A stretch of DNA of 64,000 bases from Bog-473 sp036268485 (GTDB lineage Bacteria; Actinomycetota; Acidimicrobiia; Acidimicrobiales; RAAP-2), in NCBI GenBank assembly GCA_036268485.1, contig DATAUC010000103.1:1-64000 (forward strand), given 5' to 3'. Below the pieces are notes generated by a model. That model was not told the DNA's origin, did no database searches, and saw nothing but the letters and a program-made list of their open reading frames with translations. Shown piece after piece: positions 17,592 to 26,752 of the stretch. Both the position numbers and the translations under genes were made by a program. Within the stretch, counting starts at the first letter, position 1. Each line of letters opens with the position of its first letter.

Positions 17592-19970
17592 GTGCCGGAC
17601 CATCCTGATCTGCAGTCTGAGCAGGAGTTCCTCAACCGCGCCCATGACGGTTTGGACTCCATGCGCGGCGAGGCCCGCCAGATGCTGCAGGGGGTCTTGG
17701 ACCTGGGCAAGGGCGGGACGTTCCAGTCGCGCACCGAGCGCGACATCGTGGTGCGGACCAGCCTGGCCCGCCTGGAACAGCTCGACATCGGCGACCAGGC
17801 GCTGTACTTCGGACGGATCGACCGCTTCCCCGATGCCGAGAACGGTGGAGATCCGCGGGCGTTGCTCGGGGAGTCGTTCCACATCGGCCGGCTGGCCGTG
17901 TCCGGGCCGGACCACGAGCCACTGGTGGTCGACTGGCGCGCCCCGGTCGCAGAGCCCTTCTACCGGGCGACCGGGCTCGATCCCCAGGGTCTGGCCCGCC
18001 GCCGCCACCTGGCCGTGCGGGGTCGCACCATCCTCGGCCTGGAGGACGAGTACTTCGTCGATCCCACCCGGGCCCCCGGCGCCCCACTTCTGCCGGTGTC
18101 CGACCATGGCCCGGACGACACGGTCTCGGGGGGCGAGCGGTTGCTGTCCGAGGGCATGGTGCTCGGTGGCCCGGGCGCCCTGCTTTCAGCCCTGGGCCAG
18201 GCCCGCACCGGGCAGATGGGCGACATCATCGGCACCATCCAGCGCGAGCAGGACGAGATCATCCGCTCGCCGCTGATCGGGGTCCTAGTCGTCCAGGGTG
18301 GACCCGGCACCGGAAAGACCGCCGTGGCGCTGCACCGGGCGGCCTACCTGCTCTACACCCACCGTTTCCCTCTGGAACGCCAAGGGGTCCTGGTGGTCGG
18401 GCCCAACCCGCTCTTCCTGCGCTACATCGAACAGGTGCTGCCCTCGTTGGGCGAGACCGGAGTCAGCCTGTCCACCGTGGCCGGCCTGGTGCCCGAGGTT
18501 CGGGTCAAGGGGACCGACGGCGCCGCCGTGGCCAAGCTCAAAGGCGACGTGCGGATGGTCCGCGTCCTGGAGCGGGCGGTACGCACCCGGCAACGACCCC
18601 TCAAGGCCGACGTCGACGTGCCCTTCGGCGCCGGCGTGTTGCGCCTCCGGGCCAAGACCACCGAGGACATCGTGGCCATGGCGCGTCGGCGCCCGGGCGC
18701 CCACAACCTGAGGCGTCGCTTCGTGGAGGCCCACGTCCTGCGGGCTCTGTCCGACGACTACCGGGCCCGCTTGACCAGGGGGAACGAGTCCCTCGACGAG
18801 GGGCCGAGCTCGGAAGAGCAGCTGGACCTGGCCCGGCGCCTTCGCCGCACCCCCGAGGTGGCTGAAGCCCTGGACCGCATGTGGCCCCGCCTCTCGCCCC
18901 ACGAGATGCTCCACGACCTGCTGGGCGCCCGACCGTTGCTGGTGGCCGCCGGCAAGGACATCATTGGCACGGAAGACATCCGGAATCTCTACCGGCCGCG
19001 CAGCCAGTCGCTCGATGAGGTGCCTTGGACCGTGGCCGATGCCGCCCTGATTGATGAAGCGCGCACCATCCTCGGACCGCGTCGCGGCGGGGCCCGCCTC
19101 AACCGCGGCCGGACGGCCCGACCCGAAGAGGGCAACGCCCAGGAGGGCGGGTTCTGGCCCCAGGGTCTGGCGGCATCACCCATGCCCACGTCGGGACCAG
19201 CCGGCACGCTGGAGGACGACATCCGCTCGTTCGGCCACATCGTGGTGGACGAGGTGCAGGACCTCTCGCCCATGCAGCTACGCATGTTGGCCCGGCGCTC
19301 CCTGTCGGGCTCCATGACCGTGGTGGGAGACATCGCCCAGGCCACCGGACCGTGGGCGCCGCAGAGTTGGGAGGACGTCACCCGCCACCTCAGCCCGCAG
19401 CGCCCCACGCGACTGGTCGAACTGACCGTGAGCTACCGCACCCCGGCCGAAGTGGTGGCGGTGGCGGCGCAGGTACTGGCTGTGGCCGCACCGTTCATCT
19501 CGCCGCCCCGGCCGGTACGGGAGTCCGGGTTCACGCCCCGCATCATTCCGGCCCCCCGGTCCGGGCTGGCCAGCGCCGTGGCTCAGGCCACCCGGGAGGA
19601 AGTGGCGGCCGTGGCGCCGGGCCGGGTGGCGGTGCTGGGACCGGCGGTCCTCCTGCCCGAGTTGACCCGGGCCCTCGAGGACGCCGGTCTGCATCCGATC
19701 GACCCACGCGACCCCAGTGGCGATGGCCTGGCCGCCGGTCTGGTGGTCCTGCCCGCTGATGAGACCAATGGTCTCGAATTCGACGCCGTCATCGTGGTCG
19801 AGCCGGCTCTCGTGGCCGCGGTGGGCGAATTGTCGGGCGGTGAAGGCCCGCCCGTGGCCACCACCCGGGGGTTACGCACCCTGTATGTGGCGCTCACGCG
19901 ACCAACGCGACGGCTTGCCATCGTCCATGCCGAGCCGCTGCCGGTGGACTTGGTGAGCACCAAGGCGTGA
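17592..19970 (+). CDS. helD: HelD-type RNA polymerase-recycling ATPase
   Basis: A 792-residue UvrD/Rep-like superfamily 1 ATPase. HelD proteins enter stalled or hibernating RNA polymerase through its channels and eject nucleic acid. The N-terminal coiled-coil arm region (about 1-60) is followed by DHEPLVVDWRAPVAEPFY, a hallmark of HelD. Walker A is GGPGTGKT (about 236-243), Walker B VVDEVQDLS (about 551-559), and the late motif TNGLEFDAVIVVEP is present. GTG start with a strong GAGGGGAGAGAGGAG leader. HelD is often linked to rifampicin tolerance in actinobacteria; that role is not shown here. Confidence 0.9.
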   Translation: MPDHPDLQSEQEFLNRAHDGLDSMRGEARQMLQGVLDLGKGGTFQSRTERDIVVRTSLARLEQLDIGDQALYFGRIDRFPDAENGGDPRALLGESFHIGRLAVSGPDHEPLVVDWRAPVAEPFYRATGLDPQGLARRRHLAVRGRTILGLEDEYFVDPTRAPGAPLLPVSDHGPDDTVSGGERLLSEGMVLGGPGALLSALGQARTGQMGDIIGTIQREQDEIIRSPLIGVLVVQGGPGTGKTAVALHRAAYLLYTHRFPLERQGVLVVGPNPLFLRYIEQVLPSLGETGVSLSTVAGLVPEVRVKGTDGAAVAKLKGDVRMVRVLERAVRTRQRPLKADVDVPFGAGVLRLRAKTTEDIVAMARRRPGAHNLRRRFVEAHVLRALSDDYRARLTRGNESLDEGPSSEEQLDLARRLRRTPEVAEALDRMWPRLSPHEMLHDLLGARPLLVAAGKDIIGTEDIRNLYRPRSQSLDEVPWTVADAALIDEARTILGPRRGGARLNRGRTARPEEGNAQEGGFWPQGLAASPMPTSGPAGTLEDDIRSFGHIVVDEVQDLSPMQLRMLARRSLSGSMTVVGDIAQATGPWAPQSWEDVTRHLSPQRPTRLVELTVSYRTPAEVVAVAAQVLAVAAPFISPPRPVRESGFTPRIIPAPRSGLASAVAQATREEVAAVAPGRVAVLGPAVLLPELTRALEDAGLHPIDPRDPSGDGLAAGLVVLPADETNGLEFDAVIVVEPALVAAVGELSGGEGPPVATTRGLRTLYVALTRPTRRLAIVHAEPLPVDLVSTKA

Positions 19971-20055
19971 CTCAGGTTGCTCCAAGTGGCGCGGCCCGCA
20001 ACGCCTCCACCTGCTTGTTGGCGCTTGCAGCACCATCTCGACTAGAAATTGCGCT

Positions 20056-20661
20056 GTGACCCAGGCTGTTTCAGTCGAGCACCCCGCGCCACAGGGCAAG
20101 ATTGTCCACGACCGTCCCCCCATGCTTGCCGTGGGGGTGATGATCTGGCTGGGCTCAGAGCTCATGTTCTTCAGCGGCCTCTTCGCCGCCTTCTTTACAA
20201 TTCGCGCCAACGCTCCCGGCGGCGTCTGGCCGCCGGCCGGTACCCATCTCGACACCATCCGGGGCGCCATCTTCACCCTGGTCCTGATCTCATCCAGCTT
20301 CACCATGCAGTGGGCGGTCCGTCAGGCCGAATGGCGGAACCGCAAGTCGGCCCGGCGTTGGATCGTCATCACCATCATCCTGGGCTTCGCCTTCGTGGGC
20401 AACCAGTCCACCGAGTGGTTGTTCCTCACCACACGCTGGTACACCAACTCCTACGGCTCCCTGTTCTTCATCATGACGGGGCTGCACGGGTTGCACGTGT
20501 TCCTGGGCCTGGTTGCCATGTGCTTCCTCCTGGGCCGTATGAAGGGTGACGTCGGCGGCGACCCCGGCGAGCTGGCGGCCATTCAGGGTGTCAGCTACTA
20601 CTGGCACTTCGTCGACATCGTCTGGATCGGGCTCTTCAGCTGCCTGTTCTTCCTCAAATAG
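20056..20661 (+). CDS. ctaE: Cytochrome c oxidase subunit III
   Basis: A 201-residue, five-helix subunit III of the aa3-type oxidase, which stabilises the catalytic core. GVMIWLGSELMFFSGLFAAFF and MTGLHGLHVFLGL are characteristic, and YYWHFVDIVWIGLF closes the protein. As in other actinobacteria, ctaE stands with qcrCAB and not with ctaCD, consistent with a bcc-aa3 supercomplex. GTG start. An imperfect -10 (TAGAAAT from 20043) lies just upstream and no Shine-Dalgarno is visible, so the mRNA may be leaderless. Confidence 0.95.
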   Translation: MTQAVSVEHPAPQGKIVHDRPPMLAVGVMIWLGSELMFFSGLFAAFFTIRANAPGGVWPPAGTHLDTIRGAIFTLVLISSSFTMQWAVRQAEWRNRKSARRWIVITIILGFAFVGNQSTEWLFLTTRWYTNSYGSLFFIMTGLHGLHVFLGLVAMCFLLGRMKGDVGGDPGELAAIQGVSYYWHFVDIVWIGLFSCLFFLK

Positions 20662-20663
20662 CC

Positions 20664-21638
20664 ATGGCCGATCACTCCTCCACCAAGGGTCGTCGTTTCC
20701 GCACCCGCGTTCTCGTGCCCGGTGGGCTGCTGTCGGTGGCTGTCCTGAGCAGCGTGGCCCTGTTCTTCCCCGGCGCCATGGCCAGCGGAGCCATCGCCAA
20801 GTCCCACGCCAAGACCAACGGATCCTCGGCCTGCGGCACGGTCAACCTCAAGGGCGTCACCAAGGTCCAAGACACCGGCAACCCGTTCGCCAGCGGCACC
20901 ATCTCCTGCGCGCACGGCCAGGTGACGGCCTACGGTGACGGCGCCATCTCCTACGCCAACCCGCCTGCCTCCTGGGCTGCCGCGGGCAAGCTGCTCTTCG
21001 ACCAGACCTGCTCGAGCTGCCACGGCTCAGAGGCCAACGGTGTCGGCCCCAGCGGCAAGGCCACCATCGGACCGAACCTGCAGGGTGTGGGCACGGCCAC
21101 CATCGACTTCTGGGTGTCCACCGGGCGTATGCCCGCCACCGACATCAAGGCCATTGAGGCCGAGCGCAAGCCGCCTCGCTTCAACACCAAGCAGGCCGAA
21201 GAGATTGCGGCGTACGTCAACTCATTGGACCCGTCGGTCCCCGCCATCCCGACGCCGAACCTGAAGTCGGCCAATCTGGCCGACGGCGCCAGCCTCTTCT
21301 CCCTCAACTGCGCCGCCTGCCACACCATCACCGGTGCCGGTGACGCCCTGGCCTTCGGCACCAACGCCCCTTCGCTGCAGAACCGCTCGGTGACACCTCA
21401 GCAGGTGGCCGAGGCCATGAAGATCGGGCCGGCCAACATGCCCCGCTTCTCGGGCAACCTGTCGGACGCCCAGGTGCGTGACGTGGTGGCCTACGTGACC
21501 GAGAAGATCCAGCACCCGGCCAGCCCCGGCGGTGCCGGTCTCGGTGGTGTCGGACCGGTGGCCGAGGGCTTTGTCGCCCTGCTGCTCGGCGTCGGCGGTC
21601 TGGCCCTCATCTGCTTCTGGATCGGAGAGCGCTCGTGA
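20664..21638 (+). CDS. qcrC: Diheme cytochrome c subunit of the bcc complex
   Basis: A 324-residue cytochrome cc that carries electrons from the Rieske centre to the oxidase. An N-terminal membrane anchor/signal (about 15-40) is followed by two heme c sites, CSSCH (116-120) and CAACH (216-220), with candidate axial Met in GRMPA and ANMPRF. A C-terminal helix (about 301-320) anchors it. Between the first anchor and the first heme domain lies an extra stretch of about 60 residues with two Cys (57, 82), perhaps a disulfide. It starts 2 nt after ctaE and overlaps qcrA. Confidence 0.95.
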   Translation: MADHSSTKGRRFRTRVLVPGGLLSVAVLSSVALFFPGAMASGAIAKSHAKTNGSSACGTVNLKGVTKVQDTGNPFASGTISCAHGQVTAYGDGAISYANPPASWAAAGKLLFDQTCSSCHGSEANGVGPSGKATIGPNLQGVGTATIDFWVSTGRMPATDIKAIEAERKPPRFNTKQAEEIAAYVNSLDPSVPAIPTPNLKSANLADGASLFSLNCAACHTITGAGDALAFGTNAPSLQNRSVTPQQVAEAMKIGPANMPRFSGNLSDAQVRDVVAYVTEKIQHPASPGGAGLGGVGPVAEGFVALLLGVGGLALICFWIGERS

Positions 21639-22597
21639 GCGACGCCGAGCACGAGCCATCGCGCACCAAGGTCCCCATGCCGATCGCCACGTTGAGCGAC
21701 CCCCACCTGGGCGACGCGGCACGCAACCCGGAGCGGATGGAGATGTTGATCGCCCTGGTGTTCGTGGCGGCCATCCTCTTCATCGCCGGCTTCGGTGCGG
21801 CCTACTGGCAGAACTGGAACCCCTGGATCCTGGGCGGCACCATGGGTGCCGGCCTCTTCCTGCTCGGCTTCGGCCTCACGGCCTGGGGCAAGTACCTCAT
21901 GCCGCAGGGCCCCTTCGTGGAGGAGCGGCACGTCCTGGCCGGCACCGACGAAGAGCGCGACTCCATGGCGGCCGCCCTGGTCGAGCGCTCGGCGGTCGTG
22001 GTCAAGCGGCGCCAGCTCCTGGGTGGGCTCTTCGCACTGGGCTCGGGCATTTTCGGCATCGTGGCCCTGTTCCCCCTGCTGCGCTCACTCGGCCCCGTGC
22101 CCAAGAACTCCCTCGACACGACCGACTGGCGCCGGGGCATGCTCCTGGTCGACGCCAACGGACGACCGGTGACCAGGGACACGCTGACCGCCGGCAGCAT
22201 CATGACGGTGTACCCCACGTCGCAGTACAACAAGGGCGTGATCACCGATGACGGCCTGGCCATCGACCAGACGGTGCTGATCCGGGTCCAGGACACCGAC
22301 CTGGTGACCGAGAAGGGCCGTGAGTCGTGGGCCCCGTCCGGCTACGTGGCCTACTCCAAGCTGTGCACCCATCTGGGCTGCCCGGTCGGCCTCTACGAGC
22401 AGGAGCTCGAGCTCCTGGTCTGCCCGTGCCACCAGTCGATGTTCAACGTGCGCAACGGCGCGGTGCCCCAGTTCGGTCCCGCCCCCCGGCCGTTGCCGCA
22501 GTTGCCGCTGATGTTCAACGGAGACGGGCACCTGGTGGCCCAGGGTGGCTACAACCAGGCCGTCGGACCCGGCTTCTGGGAGCGGACCACGACATGA
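21635..22597 (+). CDS. qcrA: Rieske iron-sulfur subunit of the bcc complex
   Basis: A 320-residue Rieske protein with three N-terminal transmembrane segments (actinobacterial style) and a C-terminal [2Fe-2S] domain. The cluster motifs are CTHLGCPVG (Cys-x-His) and CPCHQSMF (Cys-x2-His), both complete. It oxidises menaquinol and hands the electron to QcrC. The GTG start overlaps qcrC by 4 nt, and the stop overlaps qcrB by 4 nt. Confidence 0.96.
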   Translation: MSDAEHEPSRTKVPMPIATLSDPHLGDAARNPERMEMLIALVFVAAILFIAGFGAAYWQNWNPWILGGTMGAGLFLLGFGLTAWGKYLMPQGPFVEERHVLAGTDEERDSMAAALVERSAVVVKRRQLLGGLFALGSGIFGIVALFPLLRSLGPVPKNSLDTTDWRRGMLLVDANGRPVTRDTLTAGSIMTVYPTSQYNKGVITDDGLAIDQTVLIRVQDTDLVTEKGRESWAPSGYVAYSKLCTHLGCPVGLYEQELELLVCPCHQSMFNVRNGAVPQFGPAPRPLPQLPLMFNGDGHLVAQGGYNQAVGPGFWERTTT

Positions 22598-24165
22598 GCA
22601 CGACCGCCATCGGACCCAAGACCAAGCGAGAAGCCAAGGAAGCCCTCGGCCCCTACGGGCGCGTCGGCCATGTGGTCGGCGAGCTGGACGACCGACTCGG
22701 TGTCGCCAAGGGTGGACGCGTCTTCCTGGACAAGATCTTCCCGGACCACTGGTCATTCATGCTCGGTGAGATCTCGCTGTACTCCTTCGTCATCCTGCTG
22801 GCCACCGGTGTCTTCCTGGCCCTGTACTTCGTCCCCTCGACGTCGCAGATCATCTATCACGGGTCCTACGCACCGCTGAAGGGCCAGCGCGTGTCGGAGG
22901 CCTACGCCTCGACCGTGCACATCTCGTTCAACGTGCGCGGTGGCTTGCTGATCCGCCAGATGCACCACTGGGCCGCCGACATCTTCATCGGCTCGATCAT
23001 CGTCCACATGGCCCGGATCTTCGTCACCGGCGCCTTCCGCAAGCCCCGTGAGCTCAACTGGTCGATCGGCCTCATCATGCTGGTGCTGGCCATCCTCGAG
23101 GGGTTCATGGGGTACTCGCTCCCCGACGACCTGATCTCGGGTACCGGTCTCCGCATCGGCTACTCCATCGCCGAGTCGGTGCCCCTGGCCGGGAGCTACC
23201 TGACCTCGTTCCTATGGGGTGGCAAATTCCCGGGTAACGCCATAATTCCGCGCTTCTATCTGATCCACGTCTTCATCATCCCGCTCGTCCTGTTGGGGAT
23301 GGTCAGCGTCCATCTGGGCCTCCTGGTGCGCCAGAAGCACACCCAGTTCAAGGGCGAGGGCCGCACCGAGACCAACGTGGTCGGCTCACCCATGTTCCCG
23401 ACCTTCATGGCCAAGACGACGGGCTTCCTCTTCATGGTGGCCGCCGTGACGGCGCTGCTGGGCGCATTCGCCCAGATCAACCCGGTCTGGCAGTTCGGGT
23501 CCTATGACCCGTCGAAGATCTCCTACGCCGTCCAGCCGGACTGGTACATGGGCTTCGTGGACGGCGCCCTGCGCATCATGCCGTCCTGGGAACTGACCGG
23601 CTTCGGCCATACCATCCCACTCGAAGTCTTCCTACCCGCCGTGCTCTTCCCGGGCATCATGCTCAACCTGTGGCTCTTGTGGCCGGGCATGGAGCGGAAA
23701 CTGACCGGTGACTACGCGTTGCACAACCTGCTGGACCGTCCGCGGGACAGACCCAAGCGCACGGCGGCGGGCGTGGCCATGTTCGCCTTCCTCTTCACGC
23801 TCTTCGCCGCCAGCTCCACCGATGTGCTGGCCAATTACTTCCACGTCTCATTGAACGTGGTGCTGTGGTTCTTCCGGGTGGCCACCATCGTCATCCCGAT
23901 CATCGCCGGCGCCGTGGCCTATCGCATCTGCCTCGAAATGCAGGGCGTGGTCGGTATCGGCAAGCGCAAGCGTGCCCTGATCGTGCATCGCTCGGTCGAT
24001 GGCGAGTACTCGACCATTGAGGCCGATGCGCGGCCGGACGACGAGCACAGCGAGCTGCACCCCGAACCGGTGCCGGACCGCATCGACATCGAGCCCCTGG
24101 TCGCCACCTCAGCCGTGGCGACGACCGAGAGCTCGCCGACCGGCATGCGTCAGGTCACTCGCTGA
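22594..24165 (+). CDS. qcrB: Cytochrome b subunit of the bcc complex
   Basis: A 523-residue cytochrome b with the heme-ligand helix SFNVRGGLLIRQMHHWAADIF and the second ligand pair in helix IV, plus the quinol-site PDWYMGFVDGALR loop (the actinobacterial form of PEWY). A long cytoplasmic C-terminal tail (about 460-523) follows, as usual in actinobacteria. The ATG in an ATGA overlap with qcrA is the correct start; the same frame is open further upstream but lies within qcrA. This protein family is the target of Q203-type inhibitors in mycobacteria. Confidence 0.96.
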   Translation: MSTTAIGPKTKREAKEALGPYGRVGHVVGELDDRLGVAKGGRVFLDKIFPDHWSFMLGEISLYSFVILLATGVFLALYFVPSTSQIIYHGSYAPLKGQRVSEAYASTVHISFNVRGGLLIRQMHHWAADIFIGSIIVHMARIFVTGAFRKPRELNWSIGLIMLVLAILEGFMGYSLPDDLISGTGLRIGYSIAESVPLAGSYLTSFLWGGKFPGNAIIPRFYLIHVFIIPLVLLGMVSVHLGLLVRQKHTQFKGEGRTETNVVGSPMFPTFMAKTTGFLFMVAAVTALLGAFAQINPVWQFGSYDPSKISYAVQPDWYMGFVDGALRIMPSWELTGFGHTIPLEVFLPAVLFPGIMLNLWLLWPGMERKLTGDYALHNLLDRPRDRPKRTAAGVAMFAFLFTLFAASSTDVLANYFHVSLNVVLWFFRVATIVIPIIAGAVAYRICLEMQGVVGIGKRKRALIVHRSVDGEYSTIEADARPDDEHSELHPEPVPDRIDIEPLVATSAVATTESSPTGMRQVTR

Positions 24166-25082
24166 CTCAGGGTTCTGACCCTCGCCCTCCCCGGGCCACT
24201 GCCCGCGACCTCTGGGTCGCTCTCGAATCCGTCCACGCCGTCACCTACTTCGCGGCCGCCTGTCGCCACGCCGTCCGGGACATCGGGCTGAAGGGGTTCT
24301 GGGCCGGCTACTTCGCGGCGCGGGCCGCCCCGTTGGGCCGGGTCGGTGCCGGTCCGGTCGGTGCCGCCTTTTACAACTTCCATCCGGCCATGGTGCGACA
24401 GGCCGTCCCGGCCTGCTGGGAGGTCGCCGACCCCGAAGAGCTGATATTGATCCGGGCCCGGGCGGCGGCGGCCGCGCTGGCCGAGCTGTGCCAACCGCCG
24501 GCCCTTGAAGGCCTGGTGGGATCCCTCCCGACCCTCCGGGCCGTCGTGGGCCGGTGTGACGGCACCGGACGGATCCTGGCCGGCGCCAACCGGGCGGTTT
24601 CCGCTGTCATCGCCGCCCGACTCGGCGCCAGGGGTATGGAACAGTCGGCCGTCGGGGTGGCCGAGGCCTGGCAGGCCTGCACCACCTTGCGAGAGCATCG
24701 GGGCCACAGCCACGTGGCCGCTCTCGTCGGGCACGATCTCAGCGGCCTGCAGGCCCACCTGCTGGCCGCCGGCGTTCTCGGTGTCCCCCCGGAGGTCCTG
24801 CGGGACAATCGGGGCTGGAGCGAAGCGGAGTGGTCGTCCGGGCTGCGAGCGCTCGTCGGCCGGGGCCTCCTGGGAGACGACGGCCACGCCACCGAGGACG
24901 GCTGCGGCATCCACGCCGCAGTGGAAGCCCAGACCAACGACCTGGCCCAGGTGCCCTTCGCTCATATGAGCGACCAGGAGGTGGCCCTGCTCCTCCAGGC
25001 ACTCCGGTCCTGTGCGGCCGAAGTCCAGTCGTCCGGCCTCCTCCCCTTCCCGAACCCCATGGGATTGCCAACGCTTAATTGA
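24162..25082 (+). CDS. SCO6745-like family protein with apparent CTG start
   Basis: A predicted 306-residue actinobacterial protein of the SCO6745-like family. The N-terminal WVALESVHAVTYFAAACRH, the GLKGFWAGYFAARAAPLG segment and AAFYNFHPAMV are typical and show that coding starts well before the first TTG (24333). No ATG, GTG or TTG exists in this frame between there and the qcrB stop. The CTG at 24162 forms a CTGA overlap with the qcrB stop, matching the ATGA/GTGA couplings used elsewhere here. The function of the family is not known. The C-terminal half has a winged-helix look. Confidence 0.65.
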   Translation: MTQGSDPRPPRATARDLWVALESVHAVTYFAAACRHAVRDIGLKGFWAGYFAARAAPLGRVGAGPVGAAFYNFHPAMVRQAVPACWEVADPEELILIRARAAAAALAELCQPPALEGLVGSLPTLRAVVGRCDGTGRILAGANRAVSAVIAARLGARGMEQSAVGVAEAWQACTTLREHRGHSHVAALVGHDLSGLQAHLLAAGVLGVPPEVLRDNRGWSEAEWSSGLRALVGRGLLGDDGHATEDGCGIHAAVEAQTNDLAQVPFAHMSDQEVALLLQALRSCAAEVQSSGLLPFPNPMGLPTLN

Positions 25083-25108
25083 GCATGTAATTTGAGCATA
25101 TGCTCAAA
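25079..25108. promoter_or_regulatory. Perfect 18-bp palindrome plus extra half-site before tetR
   Basis: Bases 25091-25108 are a perfect 18-bp inverted repeat whose half-site is TTTGAGCAT. The core of the half-site, TTGAGCAT, is repeated in direct orientation at 25079-25086. It lies 10 bp before the tetR ATG and is the likely operator for autoregulation of tetR and the coupled dehydrogenase. Confidence 0.65.
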
Positions 25109-25118
25109 AGCGCAGTCC

Positions 25119-25772
25119 ATGGCTAGATCAGGCCGTCCGAGCCGGGCGTCCGGCCGCGACACCGGAAAGTCGGCCGACACCAAGGCGGCCCTGGTGGAGG
25201 CGGCCATAGCCACCCTCAAGGACGTCGGGTTCGCCGGGGCCAGCGCCCGCACGATCGCCGAACGGGCCGGCTCCAATCAGGGCCTGGTCTTTTATCACTT
25301 CGGGTCGGTGGCCAACCTGCTCCTGGCCGCCCTCGATGCCGTGAGCGCGGCCCGCCTCGTCGGCTACGGCGCCGCCCTGGAGGGCATCGGCACCCCGGCC
25401 CAGCTGGTAGATGTGGCCAGCGCCATCTTTTCCGAGGACCTCGATGCGGGCTATGTCACCGTCCTGGTCGAGATGATCGCCGGCGCCTCCTCCACGCCGG
25501 GATTGGGACCCGAAGTGGCCCTCCGCATCGGGCCGTGGGCCCAATTCGCCCAGCAGGCCATTGAGGACACCATGGGCCAGTCGCCCCTGGGCGGCCTTTT
25601 GCCCGCCCGTGACGTGGCCTACGGGATCGTGGCCCTTTACCTCGGCCTGGAGATGCTGACCACTCTCAACGGCGACCGGGAGCCGGCGCTCCGGCTTTTC
25701 GCCCACGCCCGACAACTGGCCACTCTGCTCACTGCTCTGGGCGGACCGGCCCCTAAGGAGGACACACCATGA
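25119..25772 (+). CDS. TetR-family transcriptional regulator
   Basis: A 217-residue repressor with an N-terminal HTH: TKAALVEAAIATLKDVGF, then ASARTIAERAGSNQGLVFYHF, the recognition helix and its conserved F/Y-H-F end. The C-terminal ligand domain is not diagnostic. ATG 25119 is preferred; an upstream in-frame TTG (25092) falls inside the operator palindrome. The gene overlaps the following dehydrogenase by 4 nt, so the pair is one transcript and probably self-regulated. Confidence 0.88.
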   Translation: MARSGRPSRASGRDTGKSADTKAALVEAAIATLKDVGFAGASARTIAERAGSNQGLVFYHFGSVANLLLAALDAVSAARLVGYGAALEGIGTPAQLVDVASAIFSEDLDAGYVTVLVEMIAGASSTPGLGPEVALRIGPWAQFAQQAIEDTMGQSPLGGLLPARDVAYGIVALYLGLEMLTTLNGDREPALRLFAHARQLATLLTALGGPAPKEDTP

Positions 25773-26752
25773 CCACCGTCCTGACCGCCGACGACGCAAC
25801 CTCGGCACCACCACCGGGGGACACCGGTCTCGATGTGGTGACCGGGGCCTTCAGCTACTCGGGCGCCTCCATTGCCCGGGCTCTCCAGGACAGCGGTCGG
25901 GACGTCCGCACCATCACGGCCCACCCGGGGAATGCCCCGAGCGGGTCGCCCATTGAGGCCCGCCCACTGGACTTCGACGATCCGATCGGCTTGACCCGCT
26001 CCCTCGAAGGCGCCACGACCCTGTTCAACACCTACTGGGTCCGGTTCGCCCATGGTCAGGTCGACCACACGCTGGCGGTGGCCAACTCCCGGGCGCTCTT
26101 CCAGGCGGCCAAGCGGGCCGGGGTGCAGCGCATCGTCCACGTCAGCATCACCCATCCCAGCAGCCAGTCACCGTGGCCCTATTTCGCCGGCAAGGCGCTG
26201 GTGGAGCGGGCCCTGGCCGAGACCGAGCTCTCCTACGCCGTGCTCCGGCCGGCCATCCTCTTCGGCGGCGACGGCGTGCTCATCAACAACATCGCCTGGC
26301 TCCTGCGTCACCTGCCGGTGTTCGCCGTCGGCGGCCGGGGTGACTACCGGGTCCGGGGCATCCATGTCGACGACCTGGCCCGCCTCTGTGTGGCCAAGGG
26401 CCTCGAACGCCACGACAGCGTCACCGACGCGGTGGGGCCGGAGCGCCCGACCTTCCTGGAGCTGGTCCGGTCCATCCGTCAGGCCGTCGGCAGCCACAGC
26501 CTGATCGTGCGTGTGCCCGGAACCGCCCTGACCGTATGTTCACGGGCCCTCGGTCTGCTCCTGCACGACGTGCTGCTGACCAAGGAGGAATACCGGACCA
26601 TGGCCCAGGGCCTGGCCGACACCGAGGGCCCGGCCACCGGGGAGACGGTGTTCTCCGTGTGGTTGGCTGAGCACGCCGACGAACTCGGCCATCACTACGT
26701 CAACGAGATCGACCGCCACTTTTTGCCGTCAGGTCGCTGGGACTCCCGCTAA
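25769..26752 (+). CDS. NAD(P)-binding protein, atypical SDR (NmrA/NDUFA9-like)
   Basis: A 327-residue Rossmann protein. The nucleotide motif is altered but recognisable (VVTGAFSYSGASIARAL), followed by GVQRIVHVSITHPS and a YFAGKALVERAL segment in the catalytic Tyr/Lys position. C-terminal residues about 235-320 form a variable substrate cap. It is likely a reductase/epimerase-like enzyme or a redox sensor; the substrate is unknown. Coupled to tetR by an ATGA overlap, and its 3' end overlaps the convergent MFS gene by 24 nt. Confidence 0.75.
   Translation: MTTVLTADDATSAPPPGDTGLDVVTGAFSYSGASIARALQDSGRDVRTITAHPGNAPSGSPIEARPLDFDDPIGLTRSLEGATTLFNTYWVRFAHGQVDHTLAVANSRALFQAAKRAGVQRIVHVSITHPSSQSPWPYFAGKALVERALAETELSYAVLRPAILFGGDGVLINNIAWLLRHLPVFAVGGRGDYRVRGIHVDDLARLCVAKGLERHDSVTDAVGPERPTFLELVRSIRQAVGSHSLIVRVPGTALTVCSRALGLLLHDVLLTKEEYRTMAQGLADTEGPATGETVFSVWLAEHADELGHHYVNEIDRHFLPSGRWDSR

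Noticed and set aside
22327..22593. Upstream extension of the qcrB frame
   Set aside because: Lies within qcrA in another frame; the ATGA junction at 22594 gives the normal cytochrome b N-terminus.
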